This document shows, piece by piece, positions 20,937 through 32,641 of a stretch of DNA of 64,000 bases; the first letter of the stretch is position 1; the number at the start of each line of letters is the position of its first letter. The DNA comes from Orobanche coerulescens. Taxonomy: Eukaryota; Streptophyta; Magnoliopsida; Lamiales; Orobanchaceae. The stretch is from positions 87,029,644 through 87,093,643 of the forward strand of contig CM065809.1 in assembly GCA_033398695.1 (NCBI GenBank), written 5' to 3'. The position numbers were made by a program, and so were the translations under genes. A model generated the notes under the pieces. It was given only the letters and a program-made list of their open reading frames with translations, was not told where the DNA came from and ran no database searches.

Positions 20937-21296
20937 ATTTTAGGACATTGATTATCGTTGTAGCAAACTTTTATATCTTTGATGTCTTGTGCTTTGGATA
21001 TTTCTATGTAATGCTTGAACTATTTTCGATGAAATGCGCATTTCCTTCGTTTGGTTGTTATGTACTTTGGCGTTTGTTAAATATGTGTTTTCATTTTGGC
21101 GTATAGCATTTGATTGGTATCTTGTTATATACGCAACAACACAGGGGGAGTCCTTTTTGTTTATGCCAAAAATGGGGAGAAACACTCCAAAAATCGGAAC
21201 GTACTAACATATCGAACAAGTTACCTTGATTTGAAATTTTTTAATGTTTTTGCAGGTATATATTAAATGTTTTGACATCATCAAAAAGGGGGAGAT
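20937..21296 (+). other. S2 3' spacer with three polypurine tracts
   Basis: Non-coding. Purine tracts are CACAGGGGGAGT (about 21141-21152), AAAAATGGGGAGAAA (about 21169-21183) and AAAAAGGGGGAGAT (21283-21296), the last one against the LTR. The same triple arrangement occurs in S1. Confidence 0.75.
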
Positions 21297-22835
21297 TATT
21301 GACTCAAAGTATTTTGATGATGATCATATTCCAAACATTTAGACAAAATCTATCTCATCGAGCTGTTACATTGAAGGATTCTGTTCCTAGCGCACGCTAC
21401 AGACTGAATGGTAGCGCACGCTATCGAGGGAAAGTCACCTGCAGTCAGGCAAAGTAATCTGCAGTAAAGTTGGAGTCACCTGATGGATAACGCACGCAAA
21501 TCCTACAATATTAGCGCACGCTAAGTTGTCAATCTTAGCGCACGCTATCATCTATGTAGCGCACGCTATCGCACTCAAGGCAGAGAGTCAGTAAGGTCTT
21601 GACAGAACAAGGAAAAGCATTTGCGCACGCTAAGGACGTACACTTACGTACGCTAATCAGAGGACTTAACGCACGTTACATGTCAAACCTTGCGCACGCT
21701 ACCACAAATCATGTTGGTAGTCCAGTAGTCTGTGGACTCAAATCAAGAAAGCTATTACGTACGCTAATCAAGCTAACGTATGTTATCTGGAAAAGTTGTA
21801 GCGCACGCTACATTACATTTGTTAGTGCACGCTAAGCGTTCAAATTCCTACCGTTAGTCAACTTATCCGTTGGAACGCAATCATCAAGAAGGAGATCCGT
21901 AAAATCTGGAAAGCTAATATAAAATACTACCTGCACACGCTAATGTATCAATACTAGCGCACGCTAAGTACATTTTATCCATTGGAAAAGAGACGTTGGG
22001 GAGACAAACCGACAAGATCCAACATTCAAAAGTGAAGACTTGTTGACCGACGATAACGCACGCTACAGAAGACCGACTAGCGCATGCTAGACGTGTATTA
22101 TGACCGTTGGTATAGTTTAATGATCGTTCAGATTAGTCAAGTCAAAGCTCGTTAGCGCATGCTATGAAGGATTATTAGCGCACGCTAATAATACATTTTT
22201 CAGTATATAAAGAAGGACTTGACACTATAAATACCCATAGGACTTGGGTATCTTATACACAAATTCAAGCATTCAAGTATACAAGCATTCAAAGCATTCT
22301 TGAGCTCATATTTCTATCTATTATTGCATTCTAAGTTGTGAGGAAAAAGATACAAAAAGAGATACACATTGTAATATTTAGTATACTTTGTATTCTTTTC
22401 ATTTGGTTGTGAGTGTTGCATCACTCATACAAGAGCGTTAGAGAAACGAATTAAGAGTCACTAATCCGGTGTTATTAGGATCTTTGATCCGGCATTATTA
22501 GGATTACACTCCAACATTCGTAAAGTGAGGATTATCTAGTTCTGATAGAACACTAGATACAAAAGTTTATTTTGAGAGTGGTTGTGCTTGGACCAATAGA
22601 AGACAAGCGGATGTAACGGTTGTTGTACTCGGACCGATCGAAGACGAGACAAGTGTGTGGTTGTTCTTCAGCCAATAGAAGAAGAAGTCGGAGAGAGGAC
22701 GTATGCAAGTTGTCGAACCTCTATATATCTTTGAGTCTTTTACTTTCCGCACTATTTTCATTTATTCGCGAGAAAGTTCGATATTCCGCATTACCACTAT
22801 TCAACCCCCCTTCTAGTGGTGAATTTATCTCTTCA
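21297..22835 (+). repeat. S2 3' LTR (about 1.54 kb, right end uncertain)
   Basis: It follows the polypurine tract and starts TATTGACTCAAAG, where TGTTGA is expected, so the terminal TG looks mutated. It has a dense palindrome array (21388-22187), TATA-like boxes at 22204-22213 and 22225-22235, and U5 sequence with GGCATTATTAG that matches S1. A tract TTCAACCCCCCTTCTAG near 22799 is typical of the far end of Sirevirus LTRs. I place the right end at CTTCA 22835, but no target duplication confirms this. Confidence 0.7.
21388..22187 (+). promoter_or_regulatory. Dense TAGCGCACGCTA array in S2 LTR
   Basis: Eight exact copies of TAGCGCACGCTA begin at 21388, 21412, 21512, 21536, 21557, 21799, 21955 and 22176. 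About ten variants lie between them, such as TAACGCACGCTA (22054), TAGCGCATGCTA (22078, 22153), TAGTGCACGCTA (21823) and TTACGTACGCTAA (about 21644). Each word has inverted arms TAGCG/CGCTA around a central CA. The last copy ends 17 bp before the TATA-like box CAGTATATAAAG. A transcription-factor site, a hairpin source or a small-RNA hotspot are all possible. Confidence 0.75.
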
Positions 22836-24129
22836 AGTTATTTCTCGTTAATTATTATAATATTTGCATGTTTTAATATTATAATAAACTAGAAATAGTT
22901 TTTCACGAATAATAAGATTATTCAAATATCCCTGGTCCAATCGCATTGAGTGGAGACTCAAGTGATTAATATACTAGCATAAGTTTGATTGATTATCATC
23001 GAATGATTATGCGTATGGTACGGATCAAACTTATGGGTATTGGTTTGAGAACTAATACTGGACAAACCCGCATTAAGATCACTGCATGGAAATATCATAA
23101 GTGAATATCAATATAACAGTATGTAAATAAATTCTTGAACCTCAGATTATCATAGAGTCCAACATGATAACTGTAACACCCCCAAAGCCATCCGGGATAT
23201 TACAGCGCCGTGGGTCCCGCGCCGGAACCCACCAGGCTAAAAACCATTTCAAAAATATTTAAAAATACCAAAAGGCCAATGACGGTAATATTTTAAATAC
23301 TCAAATATTTTCAAAAGCATAGTTCTCGAATACCGTCATAAAATACCAGTTGAAAATACAAGGCGAAGTGCTAATTCTCGACAGTTTAAAATGTACATTA
23401 AGCTACCACTTATACATACCGATAAAAATAGTTTAGGAAAAGGGGTTTAACGAAATAACTCAAGTTCGCAAAATGCCAAAAGGACATCTTAAAATACACA
23501 CGCAGCGGATAAAAACACAGTTCAAAATACACATTTGCAGTGGAAATACAACCAGAAAAGAATACCCGATACTCAAATAAATGTCACAGCCAGTATCACC
23601 CGGGAAGCTCACCCCTTCACGACCGCTACTAGCTCGATCTCTGAGTACCTAAAAATAAAGCCCACAACGGGGTCAGCCACAATACTCAATAATGATATCG
23701 ATCACATCATCATAAATAATTACATACCAATGTAATAATACTTTAAGAATACTACCAACGTAATCTTACCATTATAACCATACCAATTCATAGCAATCCA
23801 TACTAAATCAATCCTTGACATATTCCACAATTCGTATTCTCAAATGACGAAATGAATTCAACAACCATTATCTCTACTGTAGTCCAAAAATACCGATAAT
23901 CCTCAAAACATCATCATAACTCATAAGTGCGGAAATAATCCAATCTGTGCCAAATCCTGTCCGTCGGATTACAAAATCAAATCTCAACATGTGTAAACCA
24001 ATAATACACAACATATCTGTAGATCAACTACCACATGATAATGATAACAAATCCCGAACATCGACGTACAGTCCAAATGCTCATACGATCAATAACAATG
24101 ATCAGCCAATACATCATTGAGAATATCAT

Positions 24130-24390
24130 CGACATGATAACTCCAATATGACCAACAAAGGATCAACGATAACCGAGAGTACCCTCAACATGGTAAACTC
24201 CCTACACGATCAATAACGGATCAACGATAACCGAGAATACCCTCGATGTGGTAAACTCCAAACACGATCAACAAAGGATCAACTATAACCGAGAATACCC
24301 TCAACATGGTAGAATCCAAATGATCAAGAAAGGACCAACAATAACCGAGAATACCCTTAATAAGGTAGACTCCAAATGATCAACAATAAT
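24130..24390. repeat. Tandem repeat of about 58 bp inside T1
   Basis: The word ATAACCGAGA recurs at spacings of 58, 58 and 56 bp (near 24169, 24227, 24285 and 24341). Each is followed by a shared phrase like ACCCTCAACATGGTA and then CTCCAAA and a GATCAA stretch. Four imperfect units can be seen. Confidence 0.8.
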
Positions 24391-25678
24391 GGATCTCAAA
24401 GAAATAACTCTGACTATCGAACATACCCCTCGGGCGTATGAACAACCAGTCACAAACCGTCGAACATATCCAATCATACATGGGCTATGAACGACCCAAC
24501 AATATGGCTCAAAAGATGGATGTCACAGTATGCCCGATATACGTGGGACATGTACCTAATTAGCCTCATGAACTACATCTCGTGTGCACGGTTCAATGCG
24601 GAAACATCCACGCATAACCATCATGTGTCCGGCTAAAAATCCTACACAATAACTAATCGGCACGCAGATATGACTCCAGATATGTCACGATGAAACATGA
24701 CAACGAAACTCAAAGAATCACATATCCAATAAGGATCAAAAGACTCACCGAAGTGAACAATGACAAACTGACAAAGAAAAGTCGACACGACTAGTCAATA
24801 TCCAAAACAACAATACTGGGATCATCATCCCCGACAAACGATCAACATGATCAACGTTCTCAATACAATCAGCCCTGGGATCATCATCCCTCAACGAAAT
24901 AATCAATACGAATCCCAATATACGAAACATCATCGTACAACATATACAACAACTCAACATAATAATTATCTTCATAACTGAACAATACTTACATTACCTC
25001 AAAGCCGAAGACAATATCTTTTCCACGAACCAACATCCCTGAACGAATACACAGTTATACAGATAATCCCGAAATAGTTATAGTCCATTTATACCAAAAA
25101 ACCACCATCCCGAAATCAATGTCGAAATGGTAAACCAGCCTCGATATCCGACATTCCATATCACTGACCAAATATAACTCACATCTCCGTATTCACCAAT
25201 ACATTTAAACCATATACATTATGATTTAATTCAAACCAAGGCAAAATATACAAACCATCATCCCGACAATTTATATATATAATATCATTGCTATATGAAT
25301 TATAAATGAAATGAAAGCGAAACCATTAATCAAATATTATAAACTGAACAAGTATAAACTTGCCTCAATACCGATACCACGAAGCCGTTACCAAAATCCA
25401 TTACCTTAGTCTACGAGCTCCTCAGCCCCGATCAAAAGCAATACTACGAACTCCTCAGCCTCAACCGCAACACAACGGTCGTAATCCACGATCAATTATC
25501 GCAACCTAATGCAATAATCAAATGACAACACATCCGATAATAATCAACAACCGACATAACTCACCAATCAAACTCAACGGTTCAACAAAAACCTCGAATA
25601 AACGCAGTCTGAACAAACCAAATCAAACCATCACGAATTCATAATCACAACACAAAAATACTGCATTGTCTGCCTACT

Positions 25679-27251
25679 TAGCGCACGTTAAACGCATAAC
25701 GTAGCGTGCGCTAAGTTGTTCCCATTAGCATGCGCTAGCCAGTAAGCTTAGCGTGCGTTAATGCTGTATAGTGGCCTGCATTCCAAGCATCGACTAACAC
25801 CTTGTGACTACGAATCCGAATGAAAAGGAAATCATACTCCAAGATTAACAATAACTTTCCAGATCCAAACTCATCATCATACTCGAAATCATATTCGTAT
25901 TCTTATACGAATATTATATCAAAACACATAACTTGGCTCTAGATACGAATATCCCATATTCATATCCAAAACACCAACACCTTCTATACATAATCATCAT
26001 ATCCTATAATTTCAGAGCTCTTCAAGAACATGAAATATCCGAAATCACGTTCAAAACAACATAATCCGAGGTATATGTCATAATGTTTATCACTTTCTTC
26101 ATCATGCAAATCACATAATCAAACTAACCCGATAACAAGGATCATATCATACTCAATCCGGAATTCAACCTCATATCATGATTTAACTCATCTAAATCGA
26201 CCACTGAAATTATCATGATTCAGAAATCCATGATTCAACCTCATCAAGATAAACGAATCACCATTAACATGAAGAATCTTAAATAACATCTGAAAACTCT
26301 TATAATAACCTCATAAAATCTCATATAATATCGTCACATGATTATCCAACATGTTCCTCACATGTAATCATCCTTTAAAACGAACCACTAACAAGGGATA
26401 TGAATATTACCTGGATTAGATAAACCAAGAAGAAGAACACTTGAACTCCATTCCAAGAGTCATGAGTAACTTGAAGAACAAGGCTTGAATCCATGCTCTC
26501 TATTTTAACCTTGTTAAAAATCACCACCTCACCTTGTTTGGGAACCTCAGGAACATCCCAAAGCTCTCTCTATCGACTGAAGGAGAAAGAATGGACGAAA
26601 TGCATCTCAAAACCCGTCTGTCCCATTATATAATAAACATTACTAGCGCGCGCTACTCTCATAAAATAGCGTGCGTTATTGGCCTAGCGTGCGCTAACTG
26701 ACTTTGTTAGCATGCGCTATCGCAGCCCAGAGGCCACTGTCTTTCCTCGTACATCAGCTTACGTACGTAATGCCCATGCATCAGCGTACGTAACTTACAC
26801 TGTCTAGCGTATGCAAGTCCTTGCATTTAGCGTGCGTTAATATCAGTTGACTTGCTACAGTCTACGTACCGCATGTGCCCCCACATGCCGATCTGACAAG
26901 GATAAGATTCCCTTTGACCGATCTAAAATTAGCGTGCGCTAACCATACGGTTTAGCGTGCGCTAGCCCTACATGACAAACACCCACTGACCTTATCTGGA
27001 CACGCGTCACAAGTGGCCGGGTCCACTTGCCGAAATCCAAGATTCCCTATCGGACGATCTGATATTAGCGTATGCTAACCATCGTTGGTAGCGTGCTCTA
27101 ATTACCGATAAACATCAACCCGGGACTACCTGTTGGCCGCCTTCCGAACCTTTCCCAGAATGCCTTATGTACGTTAAGGATCCTCCTTAGTGTACGTAAT
27201 GCGAACCTATTAGCGTACGCTAACTGCACTCATACCTCGTAGCATGCGCTA
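25679..27251 (-). promoter_or_regulatory. Palindrome groups in T1 with TATA-like box
   Basis: Copies appear on the plus strand as TAGCGTGCGCTA (25702, 26685, 26930, 26953), TAGCATGCGCTA (25726, 26708, 27240), TAGCGTACGCTA (27211), TAGCGCGCGCTA (26644), TAGCGTGCGTTA (26667) and TAGCGTATGCTA (27066), plus TACGTACGTAA forms near 26760. In LTR sense the asymmetric exact copies are TAGCGCACGCTA. The group 27251-26644 lies just upstream of the minus-strand box TTATATAATGG (26623-26633). The group at 25679-25770 lies downstream of that box. Confidence 0.65.
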
Positions 27252-28750
27252 ACGTGGCTATACTTAGCCATTTACAACTCTTCTCGTCCGTCCCGACATA
27301 ATGGATACGTACACTCACATACTGAATACATATACTCAATCCAATAACATCATCATTTGATATACCCAATATCAAAAGTATGATAATCTGATACATGATA
27401 TCCTCAAAATAATTGTCGAACCACTACGACAGTTATACCAGTACAAATACAGCTGTCTCAGTTCTCAATTTATTTTATCCATACTGTATAGACACCAAGC
27501 CATCTAGTATATCTTAGATAAAATAATGCGAAAAATTCATACTGAAAATTCGGGTATTACAATAACTGCTATGCTTTGACATAATCCAACGTCATTTGAA
27601 AGATGGTGATCATAATGGTTAGCAATCAGGATTAGTGGGATCCATGTAGAGGGCAACGAATAATCAAGATGGGGATTTGTCCCTCTCTGTAATGAGAGAG
27701 ATATCTGCTGGGCCCCTCGATAAGTAGGACTAAAGGAAATGCATGACCCTGCTCAAATGAAGAGTCATTTGATTCAATCTGTATACTTAAGATCGGGAAA
27801 GCATTTGAACATAATAAGTATGACAATTCCATGACTTAGTTCAAATATGATATCGCGTGACAAGGGGATTTGACACGATAAATGGTTTAATGGACTATAA
27901 ACCTATATTATTTGGGTAGTCATAATGTCTTGCTAAAGACCACTTATGACTTATTATTTAATAAGATATTAAACAATTGTCAACATAATATAAGCATTTT
28001 GGGTCACACATACGACAACTAAAGACAAGCAAGAATAATTAATAGAAATATTAGATATTATATTTATTAAATAAATTAATAATGAGTAATATATAATATA
28101 TGATATTATATGTTATATTATTTAATTATATCAACTGGGAAGGATAAATATAATATTAGATATTATATTTTTTGAAAATTAAATAATAAGTAATATATAT
28201 AATATACGATATTATACGTATTATATTATTTAATAAGTCGATGGGCAACTAAGCAAATACTAGAGTTTGACTCTAGGGTTTACTTAGTATAAATAAAGGG
28301 TCTTGGACAAGGAGTTGTCATAAGAAAATTACACAGCCCTAATTTTGTAAGAACAAAAATCGGCCCCCCTTTCTCTACTGTTCGGCCGAACTGTTCTCAG
28401 TCTGGGAAGTCTGTTTCGGCCATCTCCGTCTTCTTCCCTTAGTTGATTTTGATCAACAGTACAAAGCCTTCTAGCAAGGAATTATTTGTTGTACTGTTTA
28501 TCAATATTATTCGTAAGGATCTAGCAATCCGGCTTGTACCAGTTGTTCGTGTGTGGATCATCGAAAGAGGAAGAGGATTTAATCAGATTCTAGTCCAGGT
28601 TCAGATCTGTTCTTCGAATTAAGGTAATTCGAAGAACTCTTAATAAATCAATTACATTACTGCATGTAAATACTCATATGGGTTTTTCGTTAATTGATTC
28701 TGCTGTGTTTTGCTCATATTCATTATATTAGATACACATAAAACCCAACA

Positions 28751-29424
28751 TAAAATCGACTTAGGAAGTCAAAGGAACGATTTCTAGGGAGGATACTCGA
28801 GTTCGGTTCATGCAAAAATGAAAGACAAGACATGTCTTTTATAATCTGCATTTTACATAACGAACACTATCGGAAAGGTTAATGTACGTTAGACCATTTA
28901 CGTACACTAACACATGAGTGTTACATATGTAATGATCCTCTAGAAGCTACTGCCTCAACACTTACACACCCCTACGTACGTTGACAAAAAGGACATACAT
29001 AAGCTCACTTGTATTACGTACGCTACAACATAACCATTACGTACGTAATGCCCGTTAACTTGGCTATCCCGATCAAGCCAAAAATCCTGGTCATGCATGG
29101 CCCTACACGCCGAAAGTCGAGATGCAATATGATACCCTCCATTATGTACGCAAACCCATATACTTTACATACGTAACAGCATACGCATAATGTGCCATAA
29201 TCTACGAGGGTAGCGTACGCTAAATACCAAGGACATAGTCAAAAATATAATTCTCCATACAACACCTAATAATCGAACATAGTGCGAAAGACAATTATAA
29301 TCAATTCGATTCTATTTTATCTCAACATTATAATCATTACACTAAATGCAAACATGATACGATTATACCCGAATCATCCATGTAATTCAACAGTAAAGAT
29401 GAAAAATTACAGTCGGACATTACA
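28751..29424 (-). repeat. T2 3' LTR fragment with palindromes
   Basis: In minus sense it begins TGTAATGTCCGACTG at 29424 and is cut at 28750 by C1. It contains TACGTA-type palindromes (29036-29049 ATTACGTACGTAAT, 29211-29222 TAGCGTACGCTA, and others from 28880). A TATA-like box TTATAAAAGAC lies at 28834-28844, again just downstream of the cluster in LTR sense. Confidence 0.7.
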
Positions 29425-29440
29425 TACCCCCCCTTAAAAG
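29425..29440 (-). other. T2 polypurine tract
   Basis: Minus strand CTTTTAAGGGGGGGTA sits directly before the LTR start TGTAATG. The upstream GGACGAAACC phrase is the same as in N1, where it reads GGGACGAAAC. Confidence 0.8.
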
Positions 29441-30700
29441 GGTTTCGTCCGCGAAACTAAGGGGTAAACAACTCGGGATATCTCCCCTGCATTCTAACCT
29501 CAGTTTCCCACGTAGCCTCCTCGATTTTGTATCTTGACCAATCGTCTTGGTTCTCAACCATTTGATCCTCCTCTCGAGTATTTTATGGGACTTTCCTCAT
29601 ATAAATGATCATTAGCTATCTCAATCTCTTCGAACTGGAGTATATGGCTCCGGTCAGCAACATACTTCCTCAACTGGGAAACATGAAACACGTTGTGAAT
29701 CAGACTTAAAGTCGATGGCAATGCCAGACGATAATCCAGATCGCCTACATATTCTAAAATCTCGAACGGTCTAATATACCTCGGGCTCAGCTTCCTCTCT
29801 TCCCAAAAAAAAAATACCTTGAGTAGGAGACACTTTCACTAGCACATGGTCACCAACCTCGAACTTAAGCGGTCGTCGACAGTCACTGTCCGAGCGATCT
29901 TTTCACGAGCTGCAAACAACATAACAAGTTCTGTACCTAGAGATCCATACAAGTCGTCCCAACATAAAGGGGACCTACAACGGCGACCATACAATGCCTC
30001 ATAAGATGACAACTTAATCGAAGCATGCCAACTATTATTGTAGGTGAACTCCACCATAGGTAGTTGGGCTTCCCAATCGTCCTTCCAGTCGAGAGCACAT
30101 GCCCCCAACACATCCTCCAGAGTTTGGATAGTCCTCTCAGACTGGCCATCGATCTGAGAATGAAATGCCGTACTGAAGTTCAACTGCGTACCCATCGCAT
30201 GATGAACTGCTTCCCAGAAATGGGACATGAACCGTCTGTCTCGATCTGATACAATACTCTTGGGAGTACCATGTAACCTTATGATCTCTTTAATGAATAG
30301 CTGGGCCACCCTCTCGGGACCCCTATGTCTTTAATCTCCAAGAAGTGGGCTGATTTAGTCAGACGATCCACAATCACCCAAATCATATTCATACCTCGGT
30401 GACTCCTCGACAAGTTAGTGATAAAGTCCATCGACATGTCCTCCCATTTCCATTCGGGGATCGGGAGTGGTTTTAGCATACCTGCTGGTCGCTGATGCTC
30501 AATCTTAACCTGCTGATAGGTCGCTGATGCTCAATCTTCCACCAATAACATTGCTTCAAATATTTATACATCTTTATAGACCCTGGGTGAATGGAGTATG
30601 GGGTAGCATGAGCCTCTCTCATAATAGAGTTTCTGAACTCTTCATCTTCCGATACACATACTCGATTCTTGAAACGTATCAGTCCATCCTCGTGGATCAC
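29441..30700 (-). pseudogene. pol: T2 integrase, broken
   Basis: The zinc-binding N-terminus reads RVCVSEDEEFRNSIMREAH then YSIHPGSIKMYKYLKQCYWW. The Cys-Cys half of the zinc finger is missing. A 32-bp tandem duplication (GCTGATGCTCAATCTT at about 30491 and 30523) sits in its place and shifts the frame. The core has [15 protein letters not shown] (first Asp), IVSDRDRRF (second Asp) and SQIDGQSERT (Glu), with 35 residues between the second Asp and Glu. The C-terminus reads GKRGKLSPRYIRPFEIL, HNVFHVSQLRKYVADRSH and, after a frameshift, the chromodomain-like tail EEATWETEVRMQGRYPELF. Frameshifts near 30310, 29840 and 29600 break it. Confidence 0.88.
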
Positions 30701-31525
30701 AAATCTTGGGGCTTTCCCTTGAGTTACAACATTTCGAATCCGTGATGATAATGGGTCCGTAGCATGCTTCGATCTGATTATATCGTCAAGGGATGACGAA
30801 ATCTCAAGTATGCAAAGTTGGCCCTGAACACGCTGTAGCCAGGCCTAAATCTCCAGCCTCGTAAGTTCTAACTGTAATTCTCCTTGAGCTGTCAAGCGGG
30901 CAAGCATTTGCTCCTGCACTGTCTTGCGACTCAGGGCATCGACAACCACATTTACCTTCCCCGGATGGTATAGGATCTCGATGTCATAATCTTTAATCAG
31001 ATATAGCCACCTCACTTGTCTCATGTTCAACTCCTTCTGGGGAAAAATATATTTCAGACTGTTGTGATCAGTAAAAATCTGACTGGTGACTCCATACAAG
31101 TAGTGGCGCCAAATCTTCAAAGCAAACACCACGGTTGCTAGCTCCAAGTCGTGGGTAGGGTAGTTGACCTCATAGGGTTTCAAGTGTCTTGATGCATAAG
31201 CAATCACTTTCCCATTCTGCATCAACAAACATCCAAGGCCCTGCCTTGACTCGTCACTATATACCATGAATCCTTCGGTCCCTTGTGGTAAGACCAAAAC
31301 TGGTGCTGAAATCAATTGAATTTTGAGTTCGTCAAAGATTTGTTGACACACTTCAGACCACATATACTTCTTATCTTTCCTCAATAGATTAGTCATCGAT
31401 TGAGCAATCTTGGAAAAGCCTTCCACAAACCATCTATAATAGCATGCTAGACCAAGAAAACTACGAACTTCCTTTACATTCTTCGGAGGTATCCAATCTC
31501 GGATAGCCTTTCTGTGTGTCCACAC
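30701..31525 (-). pseudogene. pol: T2 RNase H domain
   Basis: The frame is open from 31525 to 30845: [20 protein letters not shown] links reverse transcriptase to RNase H. Then come [20 protein letters not shown] (first catalytic Asp; Ala of the usual DAS is Glu), [19 protein letters not shown] (Glu), [11 protein letters not shown] (Asp) and VVVDALSRK (Asp). A short degraded linker to integrase occupies 30701-30844. Confidence 0.9.
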
Positions 31526-32140
31526 TAACTACATCAACCGATATCAGATGCCCAAGAAAAGTAACCACAGACATCCAGAACTCGCATTTGAAAAGTTTAC
31601 CATAGAGTCGTTCTCGCCTCAGCGCACTGAGAACCTGGCGGAGATGGTACTCGTGCTCTTCACGGTCATGGGAGTAAATCAAAATGTCATCTATGAAAAC
31701 AAACACAAAACGATCCAGATAGTCAATGAAAACTCAATTCATAAATTCCATGAACACCGCAGGTGCATTAGTCAGTCCAAATGGCATCGCCACGAACTCA
31801 TAATGCCCATAGCGAGTACGAAAAGCTGTCTTCGAAATATTGGACTTTCGAATCCTTAACTGATGATAACCGGATCTTAAGTCGATCTTGAAAAACACAG
31901 CCGCTCCTTGGAGTTAATACAATAAATCTTCAATACAAGGAAATGGATATTTGTTCCTGATTGTTACCCTGTTGAACTCACGGTAGTCAATACATAAATG
32001 CAGGCATCCATACTTCTTTCATATAAATAACACTAGTGCTCCCCAAAGGGGATGCACTAGGTTGAATATAACCCTTCTCTGTCAAGTCCCCGAGATGACT
32101 CTTCAACTCCTGCATCTTGGTTGGAGCCATGTGATATGGT
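31526..32140 (-). pseudogene. pol: T2 reverse transcriptase, truncated by CACTA
   Basis: From the CACTA junction the reading starts PYHMAPTKMQELKSHL and EKGYIQPSASP. It carries on with [17 protein letters not shown], the catalytic FIDDILIYS (about 31695) and YGKLFKCEFW then FLGHLIS. The frame shifts more than once and contains stops. Reading is continuous up to base 32140, so the CACTA insertion cut the domain near its N-terminal edge. Confidence 0.88.
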
Positions 32141-32641
32141 CACTACGACATAAGTGCTCATAGGCAATGCTTTTAGCGAGTGTTGCATCCAAAGCGTTTC
32201 AATAGATTGTTGATTTTTGATCTTGTGAAACACTACTGAAATAGTATTGCATTAGATATACATTTATTGTTGCAAAATAAAAATGGTGTAGCGAGACGTG
32301 CAACACCTTTGATGGTATTAATATAATATTGAAATGAAATTTAAATTGTGATATTATTTTACTCTTGAAGTTTGATATATAACATAGGATAAATTACTCT
32401 TAGCTCTAGTGTTTGCTCTCTAATCATTGATTTTGTTTTTTGATTTTGCAGGTGAATTAGGGCTTTCAGCTCCTGGCTTCGATTTGTATAGGTAAAACTT
32501 CTCTAACTAATTTGGGTTTCAATTTAGAGTATTACATGTCACTAATTTGGGGTTTATATTTGAAGTCTCAATTTAGGGTTTCGATTTAGAGTTTTATATT
32601 TAGGTTTCGATTTAGAGACTTAAATTTGGGTTAGCCTCATA

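Larger units (their letters stand above)
2779..22835 (+). mobile_element. S2: Sirevirus-like Copia element, 5' truncated, split by S3
   Basis: Plus-strand Copia element carrying gag (from the MESKDL block), protease, integrase, reverse transcriptase, RNase H, an extra ORF, three purine tracts and a 3' LTR. Its 5' LTR, primer site and gag N-terminus are missing; minus-strand S1 sequence replaces them. S3 interrupts the integrase at 4841/17149. Gene order with integrase before reverse transcriptase is diagnostic of Copia. The coiled coil in gag, the extra ORF after pol and the multiple purine tracts point to the Sirevirus lineage. Frameshifts and stop codons show that it is old and inactive. 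Confidence 0.8.
23172..27561 (-). repeat. T1: solo Gypsy-type LTR, 4390 bp, with target duplication
   Basis: Ends are TGTAACACCC (plus, left) and GGGTATTACA (right), flanked on both sides by ATAAC (23167-23171 and 27562-27566). In minus sense it starts TGTAATACCCG and ends GGGTGTTACA, the style of Tekay-like chromovirus LTRs. No gag or pol coding is seen; the few open frames are short and unrelated to retroelement proteins. It holds a 58-bp tandem repeat (24130-24390), two groups of palindromes (25679-25770 and 26644-27251) and a TATA-like box on the minus strand (26623-26633). Its length is large for a single LTR, so an element lacking coding sequence is an alternative. Confidence 0.8.
22869..28750 (+). 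repeat. C1: Copia LTR, split by solo LTR T1
   Basis: LTR-like sequence in plus orientation, 22869-23171 and 27567-28750, about 1.49 kb without T1. It may begin TGTTTTAATATT and ends ACATAAAACCCAACA. It has a TATA-like box in GTATAAATAAAGG near 28289 and phrases such as ATCCCTGGTCCAAT common in plant Copia LTRs. No primer site or purine tract adjoins it, so it is a solo LTR or a fragment. The left boundary is uncertain. The stretch 22836-22868 shows nothing recognisable. Confidence 0.5.
28751..32140 (-). mobile_element. T2: Tekay-like Gypsy chromovirus, truncated at both ends
   Basis: Minus-strand Ty3/Gypsy remnant with part of a 3' LTR (28751-29424), polypurine tract and pol from the integrase end back to the start of reverse transcriptase. 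Order from reverse transcriptase through RNase H to integrase is the Gypsy order. The integrase tail with HVSQLRKYVADRSH and EEATWETEVRMQGRYPELF matches the Tekay lineage. The 5' part (protease, gag, 5' LTR) is cut off by the CACTA element at 32141. Many frameshifts and stops are present. Confidence 0.85.

Noticed and set aside
21388..22187. CRISPR-like array (short repeats with spacers)
   Set aside because: Repeats are degenerate, only 12 bp, with spacers of uneven length, inside a plant LTR next to a TATA box.
22869..23166. Exact left end and target duplication for C1
   Set aside because: TGTTTTAAT at 22869 is a plausible start, but the flanks TTGCA and TAAAA do not match, so I give the boundary only as approximate.
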